A DNA stretch of 64,000 bases from Flavobacterium fluvii (GTDB lineage Bacteria; Bacteroidota; Bacteroidia; Flavobacteriales; Flavobacteriaceae), in assembly GCF_900129545.1 (NCBI RefSeq), contig NZ_FQWB01000001.1, positions 124,001 to 188,000 on the forward strand, given 5' to 3'. A model generated the notes under the pieces. It saw only the letters and a list, made by a program, of their open reading frames with translations, did not search any database and was not told the origin of the DNA. The stretch's first letter is position 1. Every line of letters begins with the position of its first letter. Positions 19,751 through 29,865 of the stretch are shown here, piece by piece. A program made the translations under genes and the position numbers.

Positions 19751-19871
19751 GTATTCTGTCCTCAATTAATAACAAAAAAGAAGCCGGAATCACTATTTGA
19801 TAAATGATCATAATGCTGATTTTGTTTCTTTTTTATTTGTCAAACGCTTAAATATTTAACAGACAGAATAC
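19751..19871. repeat. Separated 10-bp perfect inverted repeat downstream of polA
   Basis: GTATTCTGTC at 19751-19760 and its exact complement at 19862-19871, about 100 bp apart, with no gene between. Could close a long hairpin at the 3' end of the polA transcript; no T-tract follows. Chance cannot be excluded. Confidence 0.3.
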
Positions 19872-19984
19872 ATCTGGAAATAGGCTTTAGAAAAATTACC
19901 ATAAAAAATTAAAGCATATCAGATTTTCATTAACTTTAATCTTTTGATTTTTAAATTTTTTATACAAACTAAAAACCTTAAATT

Positions 19985-20380
19985 ATGAAGAGAACATTCA
20001 AAACGATTATTTTGTTTTTCGCATTCCTTATTGGTGTGGGCACCAATATTGTTAGCGCTCAAAACCCACCAGCTCACGCGAAAGCACACGGCGTAAAAAA
20101 GAAATACAGATACTATCCGGAAGCCAATGTGTATTTTGACCCTGTAGTTAAAAGATACACTTACCTAAAAGGAGTTACCTGGACCACAGTTCTCAACTTA
20201 CCAACCAGCATTCGATTAGTAGGAAGTTACAATGATTTTGATTTTGACGGAGACAATCCTTGGAAAGAAAATTCGGTTCACAAAACAAAATACAAACCTG
20301 TTAAATCTATCAAATCTAATGACATAAAGAAAATAGAAAGCAATTCAAACAAAGGTGGTGGAGGCAAAAAGAATAAATAG
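19985..20380 (+). CDS. Small exported protein of unknown function
   Basis: 131 aa. Signal peptide at about 1-25 (cleavage after VSAQ). The mature part has a YY.EANVYFDP...YTYLKG.TW.T...LP core with many aromatic residues, followed by a Lys/Ser-rich tail ending in GGGGKKNK. I do not recognise a named family; the core resembles small secreted proteins common in Flavobacteriaceae. Monocistronic, ends at a shared terminator. Confidence 0.75.
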   Translation: MKRTFKTIILFFAFLIGVGTNIVSAQNPPAHAKAHGVKKKYRYYPEANVYFDPVVKRYTYLKGVTWTTVLNLPTSIRLVGSYNDFDFDGDNPWKENSVHKTKYKPVKSIKSNDIKKIESNSNKGGGGKKNK

Positions 20381-20407
20381 TTTCAAAAAAAGCATCCCTT
20401 TTAACAT

Positions 20408-20440
20408 AAAAAAAACCATCATTTAAAATGATGGTTTTTT
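20408..20440. terminator. Bidirectional terminator between the small exported protein and the LacI-type gene
   Basis: A 14-bp inverted repeat (AAAAACCATCATTT and its complement) flanked by A- and T-tracts on both sides. Serves the convergent genes ending at 20380 and 20444. Confidence 0.88.
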
Positions 20441-20443
20441 ACT

Positions 20444-21469
20444 TTATAACTTTCGGGTCGATTCTCTTTCTCTCAATTGGGTCTTGATAACCACCGTTTC
20501 ATAAGGCAAATTTTCATCTGTTGATTCTAATCTGTTGATTAACACATTGGCGGCTACTTCACCAATTTCTACTCCGTATTGACTTAAAGTTGACAAACTT
20601 GGAGACAACCTTCTGGAGGCCAGAATCCCGTCGGCAAAACCGATAATGGATAATTCTTCGGGGACTTTGTAGCCTTTTTTAAGTCCAATTCGCAGTGCGG
20701 CAACGGAATCATTTTCGTCCAAGGCAAAAATACCGTCAATCTTGTTGTTGTCAAAAACTTGCTCAATTTTTGCTTTTAGGTCATCTTCGGAATCCGTTCT
20801 TATAATCAAGTTTGGATTTACGGCAATATTATTGTCTTTCAAGGCTTGCAAATAACCCTCAAGTCTCAATTTTCCTATACTTAAATTATCGATGGAAGAA
20901 AACAAGGCAATGTTTTTGCAGCCTGTGTTTATTAAATGTTGGGTTGCATGTAGGGCAGAATCAAAATCATCCACGACCACTTTGTCGCAAACCACTTCAT
21001 CAGCGATGCGATCAAACATAACTATAGGAGTGCCTTCGTTGATGATTTCTTTAAAATGATTGTATTCCTGTAATTTTTGTGCTTCCTCTGAAATCGACAA
21101 AATAAAGCCGTCGATGGTTCCATTACTCAACATATCCAAGGTGTGCGATTCTTTCGCCAATGATTCGTTGGAAATACACATTATAACATTGTATCCTTTT
21201 GAATCAGCAATTTTCTCGATGCCGCTAAATACTTTGGCAAAAAAAGAATTTAAAATGTCTGGAATGATGACACCAATGGTTTTGGTTTTTCTGTTTTTGA
21301 GATTCAGGCCAATAACGTTGGGTTTGTAGTTTTTAAGTTTGGCGTATTCCTTTATTCTGGTTTTTGTTTGTTCGCTAATTTCAGGACTGTCGTTGAGTGC
21401 TTTTGAAACTGTTGAAACAGATACATTTAATTCTTTTGCAATTTGTTTAAGAGTTGCTTTAGCTTTCAT
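20444..21469 (-). CDS. LacI/GalR-family transcriptional regulator
   Basis: 341 aa. N-terminal LacI helix-turn-helix (TLKQIAKELNVSVSTVSKALN, residues about 6-26) with the hinge helix near 50-60, then a periplasmic-binding-protein-like effector domain (about 62-335) of the ribose/galactose type (TIGVIIPDILNSFF ... GFILS). Represses sugar catabolic genes in the family; the effector is not known. No sugar genes are next to it. It is the only LacI-type gene in the window, so it is a candidate, unproven, for the ATCGAT-centred operators at 52877, 60801 and 61114. Confidence 0.92.
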   Translation of the reverse strand: MKAKATLKQIAKELNVSVSTVSKALNDSPEISEQTKTRIKEYAKLKNYKPNVIGLNLKNRKTKTIGVIIPDILNSFFAKVFSGIEKIADSKGYNVIMCISNESLAKESHTLDMLSNGTIDGFILSISEEAQKLQEYNHFKEIINEGTPIVMFDRIADEVVCDKVVVDDFDSALHATQHLINTGCKNIALFSSIDNLSIGKLRLEGYLQALKDNNIAVNPNLIIRTDSEDDLKAKIEQVFDNNKIDGIFALDENDSVAALRIGLKKGYKVPEELSIIGFADGILASRRLSPSLSTLSQYGVEIGEVAANVLINRLESTDENLPYETVVIKTQLRERESTRKL

Positions 21470-21557
21470 AATTAATTTATTGTCTTTTTATCGTCATCAT
21501 AAGGATTCTCTACTTACACTTAAGGAATGAATTCATTTTATGCAACAGAGTCTTTTT

Positions 21558-21575
21558 ACAAAAGAAACCTTTTGT
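21558..21575. promoter_or_regulatory. Palindrome upstream of the LacI-type gene (possible operator); rest of the 21470-21733 gap empty
   Basis: ACAAAAG-aaac-CTTTTGT is a perfect 7-bp inverted repeat about 90 bp before the regulator start. LacI-type regulators often control themselves, so an auto-operator is possible; nothing else supports it. The surrounding 264 bp hold no convincing gene; a 62-codon Lys/Phe-rich ORF there looks like A+T-rich noise. Confidence 0.25.
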
Positions 21576-21733
21576 TTAAAGAGGGAAATTTACATTTTTT
21601 TTTTGAAAATTAGGCATTATAAATATAGAAAGTCTAAAATTAAGCCCAAATCAATAAAATGTAAAAGAATTGACTTTAAATATCCTTTTGATTATCAGTA
21701 TAAAAAGGAAGATAAAATATTCTTTTAAGGTAT

Positions 21734-21763
21734 TTGCATTTCAAAAAATTAATTGTACTTTTG
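21734..21763 (+). promoter_or_regulatory. Promoter of the rplM-rpsI operon
   Basis: TTG (21734-21736), 19-bp spacer, TACTTTTG (21756-21763): both boxes match the Bacteroidota consensus. The leader of about 38 nt contains TCCC-tttatt-GGGA, a small hairpin that might take part in ribosomal protein feedback. Confidence 0.8.
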
Positions 21764-21806
21764 CGCTCCCTTTATTGGGAATGGAATGTTTAATTAAAAA
21801 AATATT

Positions 21807-22262
21807 ATGAACGCATTAAGCTACAAGACAGAATCAGCTAGCAAAGCCACAGTAACAAAAGAGTGGATTGTTGTAGATGCTGATGGTCATAACTTAGGTC
21901 GTCTTGCTTCAAAAGTCGCTATGATTTTAAGAGGTAAGTACAAGCCAAGTTATACGCCACACGTGGACTGTGGAGATAACGTAATTGTTATCAACTCAGA
22001 AAAAATCAACCTTACAGGTAACAAACTGGATGAAAAAACATACATCCGTCACACTGGTTACCCTGGAGGACAAAGAACTTTAACTGCTAAAGTATTGCAA
22101 GCAAAAAACCCTGCATTATTAGTGGAAAAAGCAGTAAAAGGAATGTTGCCTAAAAATAAATTAGGAGCGGAACTTTTCAGAAATTTAAATGTTGTTGTAG
22201 GATCTGAGCACAAACAAGGAGCTCAAAAACCTAAAACAGTTAACCTTAACGATCTTAAATAA
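21807..22262 (+). CDS. rplM: 50S ribosomal protein L13
   Basis: 151 aa. Early-assembly protein of the large subunit. The conserved core is present: EWIVVDADGHNLGRLASKVA, LRGKYKP.YTPHVDCGD.VIVINS, RHTGYPGG, and AVKGMLPKNKLG. Standard length. Its stop codon TAA shares an A with the rpsI start (TAATG), so the two genes are translationally coupled. Confidence 0.98.
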   Translation: MNALSYKTESASKATVTKEWIVVDADGHNLGRLASKVAMILRGKYKPSYTPHVDCGDNVIVINSEKINLTGNKLDEKTYIRHTGYPGGQRTLTAKVLQAKNPALLVEKAVKGMLPKNKLGAELFRNLNVVVGSEHKQGAQKPKTVNLNDLK

Positions 22263-22648
22263 TGGGAGTTATTCACAAAATCGGTAGAAGAAAAACCGCT
22301 GTTGCACGTGTTTATGTTTCTGAAGGAACAGGAGTTATCACTGTAAACAAAAAAGAATTCGCAACTTATTTCCCAACTGCTACTTTACAGTACAAAGTTT
22401 TACAACCAATGTCCATGACAGAAAACGTAAACAACTTTGACGTAAAAGTAAACGTTTACGGAGGTGGTTCAACTGGTCAAGCAGAAGCTGTAAGAATGGC
22501 ATTGGCACGTGTTATGTGTGAAGTTAATGCTGAAAACAGAGGAATTTTGAAACCAGAAGGTTTATTGACAAGAGATCCAAGAATGGTTGAACGTAAGAAA
22601 TTCGGTCAGAAGAAAGCTCGTAAGAGATTCCAATTCTCTAAACGTTAA
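22262..22648 (+). CDS. rpsI: 30S ribosomal protein S9
   Basis: 128 aa. Its C-terminal tail reaches the ribosomal P site. Conserved motifs: GRRKTAVARVYV near the start, GGGSTGQAEAVRMALARVM, LLTRDPRMVERKKFGQKKARKRFQFSKR at the end, with the basic tail ending in SKR as expected. Coupled to rplM. Confidence 0.98.
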   Translation: MGVIHKIGRRKTAVARVYVSEGTGVITVNKKEFATYFPTATLQYKVLQPMSMTENVNNFDVKVNVYGGGSTGQAEAVRMALARVMCEVNAENRGILKPEGLLTRDPRMVERKKFGQKKARKRFQFSKR

Positions 22649-22655
22649 TATTGCC

Positions 22656-22789
22656 TGTCTTGTGCAATTCGCGCAAGACATATTGATAATTAAATTTAAA
22701 AACAATGTTGTTGTTGTCCCATCGAGGTGGGAAATTAGTTTAGCATCTAAATGTATTCAGCCGATTTATCGCCATCCATACATTGCTAA
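22656..22789 (+). ncRNA. Structured rpsB leader (candidate S2 autoregulatory region)
   Basis: The 167-bp rpsI-rpsB gap folds well. Element 1: a 10-bp stem, TGTCTTGTGC at 22656-22665 with GCGCAAGACA at 22671-22680 (one G-U). Element 2: TCCCA...TGGGA around 22717-22732. Element 3: TTAGCA (22740-22745) pairing with TGCTAA (22784-22789), and inside it ATGTAT (22751-22756) pairing with ATACAT (22778-22783). S2 controls rpsB-tsf through a leader in other bacteria; here this is inferred from structure and position. Confidence 0.5.
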
Positions 22790-22815
22790 TCAACAGAACG
22801 TAAACTAAACAAAAA

Positions 22816-23613
22816 ATGTCAAACAAAGTAGAAGTAAAAGAATTACTAGAAGCAGGTGTTCACTTCGGGCACATGACTAGAAAATGGGATCCAAACATGG
22901 CTCCTTACATTTATATGGAGCGTAATGGTATTCACATTATCAACCTATATAAAACTGCAGCTAAAATCGAAGAAGCTAACGAAGCTTTGAAAAAAATCGC
23001 TGCATCAGGTAGAAAAATATTATTCGTTGCTACCAAAAAACAAGCAAAAGACATCGTTGCCGACAAAGCAAAAGCTGCTAACATGCCATACATCACTGAA
23101 AGATGGCCTGGTGGAATGTTGACCAACTTCGTAACTATCCGTAAAGCTGTTAAAAAAATGGCTACTATAGATAAAATGAAGAAAGACGGAACATTCATGA
23201 CTCTTTCTAAAAAAGAGCGTTTGCAAGTAGATCGTCTTCGTGCTAAATTAGAGAAAAACTTAGGTTCAATCGCAGATATGTCTAGACTTCCTGCAGCATT
23301 GTTCGTAGTAGATATCAAAGCTGAACACATCGCAATTAAAGAAGCTCAAAAATTAAACATTCCAGTTTTTGCAATGGTGGATACCAATTCTGATCCTCGT
23401 GAGGTAGAATACGTAATCCCTGCAAATGATGACGCTTCTAAATCTATCGATAAAATTTTAACTTTAGTAACTGCTGCAATCATTGACGGATTGGCTAACA
23501 GAACTTCTGACAAAGAAGTTGACGCTCCTGCTGATGCAACTGAAGAAGTAGCTCCTGTAGCTGAAGTAGAAGCTCCAGCTGTTGAAGCAAGTGCTCCTGC
23601 GACTGAAGAATAA
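22816..23613 (+). CDS. rpsB: 30S ribosomal protein S2
   Basis: 265 aa. Conserved start VKELLEAGVHFGHMTRKWDPNM, the ERWPGGMLTNF motif near 93-103, and VDTNSDPREVEYVIPANDDA near 190-208. The C-terminus has an Ala/Glu-rich acidic tail (about 235-265) common in Bacteroidota S2. Followed by tsf as usual, but the gap of 136 bp between them holds a long inverted repeat. Confidence 0.98.
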   Translation: MSNKVEVKELLEAGVHFGHMTRKWDPNMAPYIYMERNGIHIINLYKTAAKIEEANEALKKIAASGRKILFVATKKQAKDIVADKAKAANMPYITERWPGGMLTNFVTIRKAVKKMATIDKMKKDGTFMTLSKKERLQVDRLRAKLEKNLGSIADMSRLPAALFVVDIKAEHIAIKEAQKLNIPVFAMVDTNSDPREVEYVIPANDDASKSIDKILTLVTAAIIDGLANRTSDKEVDAPADATEEVAPVAEVEAPAVEASAPATEE

Positions 23614-23624
23614 ATCAAATATTT

Positions 23625-23721
23625 AAATTCCAAATTTTAAATTCCAAATTCCACAAAAAATTAGTAACATCAGGTTAGTAATTTATTAAAATTGGAGTTT
23701 GGGATTTGAAAATTGGAATTT
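23625..23721. repeat. Long imperfect inverted repeat between rpsB and tsf
   Basis: The left arm (23625-23653, built of AAATTCCAAATT units) is complementary to the right arm (23692-23721, units of ATTTGGAATT type) with a few mismatches, so RNA could form a stem of about 29 bp with a loop near 38 nt. It begins 11 bp after the rpsB stop and ends 28 bp before tsf. Confidence 0.75.
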
Positions 23722-23749
23722 TTACTTTTAACATTAAAAACAAAATATT

Positions 23750-24580
23750 ATGTCAACAATAACTATAACGGCTGCAGACGTAAATAAATTAAGAACAATC
23801 ACTGGTGCAGGAATGATGGACTGCAAAAAAGCCTTGGTTGAAGCAGAAGGAGATTTCGATTTAGCTATCGAAAACTTGCGTAAAAAAGGACAAAAAGTAG
23901 CTGCTAACCGTTCTGACAGAGAATCTACAGAAGGTGCTGCAATTGCTGTCGTTAACGCAGACAAAACTGCTGGAGTTGTGATCACGTTAAACTGTGAAAC
24001 TGACTTCGTGGGAATGAATGAGAACTTTGTGAAAATGGCTACTGAAATGGCAAATTTAGCATTGAACTACAATTCAAAAGAAGAATTTTTGGCTGCTGAT
24101 TTCAACGGAATCACTGTTGCCGAGAAATTAATCGAGCAAACTGGAGTTATCGGAGAGAAACTTGAAATCAGAACTTTCGAGAAATTAGAAGGTGCTTTCG
24201 TTGGTTCTTACATCCACTCTGGAAACAAAATCGCTACTTTGGTTGCGCTTTCTGCCAACATCGCCGGTACTGACGAAGTAGCCAGAAATATTGCAATGCA
24301 AGCTGCAGCCATGTCACCAATCGCATTAGACGAAAATGGTGTTGACGCTGCAACTATCGCTAAAGAAATCGAAATTGCCAAAGACGTATTGCGTCAAGAA
24401 GGCAAACCAGAAGCTATGTTAGACAATATCGCTAAAGGTAAATTAGCTCGTTTCTTTAAAGACAATACTTTGGTAAACCAAGACTACATTAAAGACAACA
24501 AATTAAGCGTTGCCGCTTATGCAAAATCTTTAGACAAAGACCTTATCGTTACAGGTTTCAAAAGAGCCGCTTTAGGATAA
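23750..24580 (+). CDS. tsf: Elongation factor Ts
   Basis: 276 aa. Nucleotide-exchange factor for EF-Tu. The N-terminal UBA-like domain (ITAADVNKLRTITGAGMMDCKKAL) carries the EF-Tu contact motif TGAGMMDCK. The core has NCETDFVG near 80-87 and the C-terminal part ends with the usual module. Length is typical. Ends at a strong terminator. Confidence 0.98.
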   Translation: MSTITITAADVNKLRTITGAGMMDCKKALVEAEGDFDLAIENLRKKGQKVAANRSDRESTEGAAIAVVNADKTAGVVITLNCETDFVGMNENFVKMATEMANLALNYNSKEEFLAADFNGITVAEKLIEQTGVIGEKLEIRTFEKLEGAFVGSYIHSGNKIATLVALSANIAGTDEVARNIAMQAAAMSPIALDENGVDAATIAKEIEIAKDVLRQEGKPEAMLDNIAKGKLARFFKDNTLVNQDYIKDNKLSVAAYAKSLDKDLIVTGFKRAALG

Positions 24581-24603
24581 TTATAATTCATTATTCAATA
24601 CTA

Positions 24604-24640
24604 AAAGAGAGACTTGTTCATTCAAGTCTCTCTTTTTATT
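24604..24640 (+). terminator. Terminator of the rpsB-tsf unit
   Basis: A 13-bp stem (AAAGAGAGACTTG and its complement) with a 6-nt loop, followed by a T-tract. Confidence 0.9.
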
Positions 24641-24702
24641 TTTACGCCAAATTATTATTCTTCAGATTCAAAAAAGCTTTTCAATAATATAAAATAAAAA
24701 GC

Positions 24703-24710
24703 TAAATTTG
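24703..24710 (+). promoter_or_regulatory. Possible -7 element of the lipoprotein gene
   Basis: TAAATTTG matches TAnnTTTG, 79 bp before the start. No -33 TTG at the right spacing. Confidence 0.3.
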
Positions 24711-24789
24711 AAATATATAATTAATCAAAAAGAAATACATTTGATTAAAAGCATTTTAGAGAGCATCCATTCAAAATACATTTCAACAA

Positions 24790-25488
24790 ATGAGACAATA
24801 CAAAAAAATACTCCTCCTTTTAATCATTTTCAACCTGATTAGCTGTGGCAGAAATAAAGAAAATGAAGAACACGAATTAGAACTAAAAAAAGAGCCTAAT
24901 TACGAGCAAAACACTACTGCAACTCCTGAGCCTCAAAAAAGCAGCATTACTTATGAATCCCTAGAGGACAGCATAAAAGCAGTCAAACACTCTATTTTAA
25001 GAAAACAAAATTTCAAAAAAAAGGAGCAGACAGCAACATCATCCGAAGACAATCCAATAGATACAGATACACTGGAAACCACTGTACCCTCAACCCCTAC
25101 AGTCAAAAAAATTAAAGCCCCTTCTTTTGTTTACATCAAAAAAATTCTTAACGAATGTGAAATTGGAAAACAAATGACACAAGAAGACTTACAGAACCAA
25201 TTTAATATCCCCAAAGAAGCCATACAACTAGTCAAAACTGTCACCAAAATATCCGATGACGAACTGGACATTAAATGGAAAACTACCTGGCTTGTAGAAA
25301 AAATGTCGGATGCCAAATTCATAGACGGACGACTTAAAGTACGTTTCGAAAAAAACAGAATGTACACTTCAGGCGGAGCTATAGGCATCAAATATGAAAA
25401 AAAAATATATACTGATTTATACCTAATAGGACGTTCCGCTTACATCCCAACAGTAAAAGGATACTATTGGAAAATTGGAAAAGAATAA
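24790..25488 (+). CDS. Lipoprotein of unknown function
   Basis: 232 aa. Lipoprotein signal with Cys19 in the lipobox LISC|G. A long charged and Ser/Thr-rich linker (about 20-110) precedes a compact C-terminal domain (about 111-232) with Lys and aromatic residues. No family recognised. Its stop codon overlaps the tag start (TAATG), so the two are co-translated, although a functional link is not evident. Confidence 0.75.
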   Translation: MRQYKKILLLLIIFNLISCGRNKENEEHELELKKEPNYEQNTTATPEPQKSSITYESLEDSIKAVKHSILRKQNFKKKEQTATSSEDNPIDTDTLETTVPSTPTVKKIKAPSFVYIKKILNECEIGKQMTQEDLQNQFNIPKEAIQLVKTVTKISDDELDIKWKTTWLVEKMSDAKFIDGRLKVRFEKNRMYTSGGAIGIKYEKKIYTDLYLIGRSAYIPTVKGYYWKIGKE

Positions 25489-26048
25489 TGGAAGAACCGA
25501 AAAGATGTGGCTGGTGCTTATCCAGCGACTTATACAAAAAATACCACGATGAAGAATGGGGTGTTCCCGTGTATGAGGACACCAAACTATTTGAATTCTT
25601 GTTACTGGAAACTTTCCAAGCCGGATTAAGTTGGATTACCATCCTCAACAAAAGAGAAAATTTCCGCAAAGCTTTTGACAATTTCAACTATAAAAAAATA
25701 GCCAACTATTCTGAAGACAAAATTCAGGAATTACTTTTGGACGCCGGTATCATTCGAAACAAACTCAAAGTATATTCAGCCGTTTCAAACGCACAGGCTT
25801 TTATGAAAGTACAAGAAGAATTTGGAACTTTCAGCAAATACATCTGGCAATTCACCGACGGTAAACCAATTGACAACAAACGACAATCCTTGAAAGAAGT
25901 CCCTGCCACTTCCCCACTTTCTAACGCTATCAGCAAAGATTTAAAAAAACGCGGGTTCAAATTTGTGGGCTCCACAGTGGTTTACGCCCATATGCAAGCC
26001 ACGGGAATGGTCAACGATCACGTGGAAGATTGCTGGAAAAAACAGTAA
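25488..26048 (+). CDS. tag: DNA-3-methyladenine glycosylase I
   Basis: 186 aa. Removes 3-methyladenine from alkylated DNA. The start at 25488 gives MEEPKRCGWC, as in Tag; an in-frame ATT upstream is inside the preceding gene. Family motifs: CGWCLSSDLYKKYHDEEWGVPVYEDTKLFEFL, ETFQAGLSWITILNKRENFR, and near the C-terminus GFKFVGSTVVYAHMQATGMVNDHVEDC. Zinc ligands are present (Cys near the N-terminus, the YHDEEWG His, and the C-terminal His and Cys). Full length. Confidence 0.95.
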   Translation: MEEPKRCGWCLSSDLYKKYHDEEWGVPVYEDTKLFEFLLLETFQAGLSWITILNKRENFRKAFDNFNYKKIANYSEDKIQELLLDAGIIRNKLKVYSAVSNAQAFMKVQEEFGTFSKYIWQFTDGKPIDNKRQSLKEVPATSPLSNAISKDLKKRGFKFVGSTVVYAHMQATGMVNDHVEDCWKKQ

Positions 26049-26129
26049 GCTTTTAAAAATCAATCACAAAAAAAATCAAAAAGTTTTATTTTTTTTCAAA
26101 ATAAACGAATCTCCTATTAAATAATCCCC

Positions 26130-26137
26130 TATTTTTG
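26130..26137 (+). promoter_or_regulatory. -7 element of the thi operon
   Basis: TATTTTTG matches TAnnTTTG and lies just before the riboswitch. No -33 TTG at normal spacing. Confidence 0.5.
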
Positions 26138-26145
26138 TTCCACAC

Positions 26146-26225
26146 TTTAGGGGTGTCTACAAAATTGTAGGCTGAGACTTTACCCTTGAACCTGATCTAG
26201 TTCATACTAGCGTAGGAAAAAGTAA
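26146..26225 (+). promoter_or_regulatory. TPP riboswitch (THI element) controlling thiS-thiC-thiE-thiD-thiE-thiG-thiH-thiF
   Basis: Conserved core in order: GGGGTGTC, GGCTGAGACTTTACCC, TTGAACCTGATCTAG, and ACTAGCGTAGG, with the closing pairing near AAAAGTAA. This is the thiamine pyrophosphate-binding fold. Downstream, CCATTCC at 26260-26266 is complementary to GGAATGG at 26296-26302, which contains the thiS ATG (26299), with AGTATA/TATACT (26270-26284) nested inside. This suggests that TPP shuts off translation of thiS. Confidence 0.95.
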
Positions 26226-26298
26226 GATGACTTCCGTGTATATTTATATGCCATTGTAGCCATTCCTAAAGTATAATTATATACTAAACCCAAAAGGA

Positions 26299-26505
26299 AT
26301 GGAACTCAAAATCAACAATCAAACGAAACAATTTGCCACTGACAGTTTAACTGTCCAGACACTTCTTGACTTGGAAATTCCCGTAAAACAAAACGGAATT
26401 GCCCTCGCCATCAACAATACCGTTATTCCAAAATCCGACTGGAATTCCCATCTCATCCAAGAAACCGACGATATTCTAATCATTTCTGCAACGCAAGGCG
26501 GCTAA
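26299..26505 (+). CDS. thiS: Sulfur carrier protein ThiS
   Basis: 68 aa. Ubiquitin-fold protein whose C-terminal Gly-Gly is adenylated by ThiF and then thiocarboxylated to give sulfur for the thiazole ring. Ends in TQGG as required. First gene of the riboswitch-controlled operon; its start codon lies in the predicted sequestering stem. Confidence 0.95.
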   Translation: MELKINNQTKQFATDSLTVQTLLDLEIPVKQNGIALAINNTVIPKSDWNSHLIQETDDILIISATQGG

Positions 26506-26512
26506 TTTAGTA

Positions 26513-28461
<1,949 letters not shown>

Positions 28462-28472
28462 AATTAAGATTA

Positions 28473-28514
28473 AAGTATTAAGTATCAAGACTAAAATCTT
28501 AATACTTAATACTC
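28473..28514. repeat. Inverted repeat between thiC and the first thiE-like gene
   Basis: AAGTATTAAGTATCAAGA (28473-28490) pairs with 28497-28514 over 18 positions with one wobble and one end mismatch; loop CTAAAA. Further related units (AATACTTAATACTC, AAACTTAATACTT) continue to 28530, 5 bp before the next start. Confidence 0.7.
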
Positions 28515-28534
28515 AAAACTTAATACTTCTCATT

Positions 28535-29134
28535 ATGATAGTAATCACAAATCCAATTCCGATAGCCAATGAAATCAGCACCGTTCATTCTCTTTTTGAG
28601 AATGGATTGGAGTTGCTTCATATTCGAAAACCTGAGTTTTCTGCAGCCGAAATGAAAGCTTTCTTGTTGGAAATAAAATTAGAATTCAGGCAACAATTGG
28701 TTTTGCACACTCATCATCAATTGGCACCAGCATTTGGAATTAATCGGCTTCATTTAAGTGAAAATATCCGAAAAGAAATTTGTCCAGAAACGCTGTATTT
28801 ATATAATGAACAAGGAGTTCGTTTATCAACTTCAACACATGACATTGAAGCTTTTAATGACTTGAGGCTCTTTTTTGAATATGGTTTTTTGAGTCCTGTT
28901 TTTCCAAGTATTTCAAAAATGGATTACCAATCTGATACGGATTTATTTGAGGCCATCAAAAGCAGAACAAATTTCTCGACTCAATTGGTAGCATTGGGAG
29001 GGATTTCGTCAGTAAACATCAGCAAAACAATTGATGCTGGTTTCGACAACGTGGCACTTTTGGGCAGCATTTGGAACAGCAACAATCCAATAGAAAATTT
29101 TAAACTATGTCAAAAAAACTTCCATTTGTATTAA
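28535..29134 (+). CDS. ThiE/TenI-family protein (thiamine phosphate synthase-like)
   Basis: 199 aa, starting MIVITNPIPIANE at the ATG at 28535; a longer in-frame extension overlaps thiC and is rejected. TIM-barrel fold with HIRKPEFSAAEM, LHTHHQLAPAFGINRLHLSE, the LSPVFPSISK segment and ALGGISSVNISK near the phosphate site. It is shorter and more diverged than the second ThiE (29858), and lacks the GPFQ.TKTK motif; its SPVFPSISK is closer to TenI-type proteins. It may be a TenI-like aromatase or an extra ThiE; I cannot decide. Overlaps thiD by 28 bp. Confidence 0.8.
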   Translation: MIVITNPIPIANEISTVHSLFENGLELLHIRKPEFSAAEMKAFLLEIKLEFRQQLVLHTHHQLAPAFGINRLHLSENIRKEICPETLYLYNEQGVRLSTSTHDIEAFNDLRLFFEYGFLSPVFPSISKMDYQSDTDLFEAIKSRTNFSTQLVALGGISSVNISKTIDAGFDNVALLGSIWNSNNPIENFKLCQKNFHLY

Positions 29135-29865
29135 GTATAGCAGGCTTCGACCCTTCGGCGGGTGCTGGAGTTTTGGCAGATGTAAAAACATTCGAACAAC
29201 ATCGGGTGTATGGTTTTGCTATTAATACCGGCAATACCATTCAGACGGAAAACGAGTTTTTTGAAATGCAATGGATCGACCTGGCTTTTGTTTTGAAATC
29301 ATTGGAAAAACTATTCGACAACTACAAAATCAAAGCTGTAAAAATAGGTATTGTTCCCTCTTTAGATTATTTAAAAGAGATAGTTTTTAAAATAAAAAAG
29401 CTTTCACCAAAAACAAAAATTGTTTGGGATACGGTTTTAAAATCCACAACCGAATTTGATTTCTTAAACGTCGAAAACGAAACTGCTTTAATTGAAATAC
29501 TTAAAAAAGTTGATTTGATTACGCCCAATTACAATGAGATTTTACAATTATCCTCGAAAGGGATTAATGCAGAAACAACGGCAATATTACTTTCGAAATA
29601 TTGTCCCGTTTTACTAAAAGGTGGTCATAATCCAGACGAAATTGGTTTTGATTACTTATATCTGGAAAACGAATATACCAGCCTTGCTCCAAGTGCCAAC
29701 ATCGAAATTTTCGGCAAACACGGCTCTGGTTGCGTACTGTCGTCAGCCATTACGGCCAATTTAGCTTTGAAACAAGACCTGAAAACAGCTTGCGTAAATG
29801 CCAAAAAATATATAGAAACCTACCTACAATCTAACCCCACTAAATTAGGATATCATTATGTATAA
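29107..29865 (+). CDS. thiD: Hydroxymethylpyrimidine/phosphomethylpyrimidine kinase ThiD
   Basis: 252 aa. Phosphorylates HMP-P to HMP-PP, the pyrimidine donor for ThiE. Ribokinase-fold features: SIAGFDPSAGAGVLADVKTF at the N-terminus, LITPNYNEILQL, LLKGGHN and the anion-hole/catalytic Cys motif GKHGSGCVLSSAI near 198-210. Overlaps the preceding gene by 28 bp and the next by 8 bp. Confidence 0.95.
   Translation: MSKKLPFVLSIAGFDPSAGAGVLADVKTFEQHRVYGFAINTGNTIQTENEFFEMQWIDLAFVLKSLEKLFDNYKIKAVKIGIVPSLDYLKEIVFKIKKLSPKTKIVWDTVLKSTTEFDFLNVENETALIEILKKVDLITPNYNEILQLSSKGINAETTAILLSKYCPVLLKGGHNPDEIGFDYLYLENEYTSLAPSANIEIFGKHGSGCVLSSAITANLALKQDLKTACVNAKKYIETYLQSNPTKLGYHYV

Noticed and set aside
21540..21728. 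62-codon ORF upstream of rplM
   Set aside because: Lys/Phe/Ile-rich from A+T-rich DNA; no start region and no family likeness.
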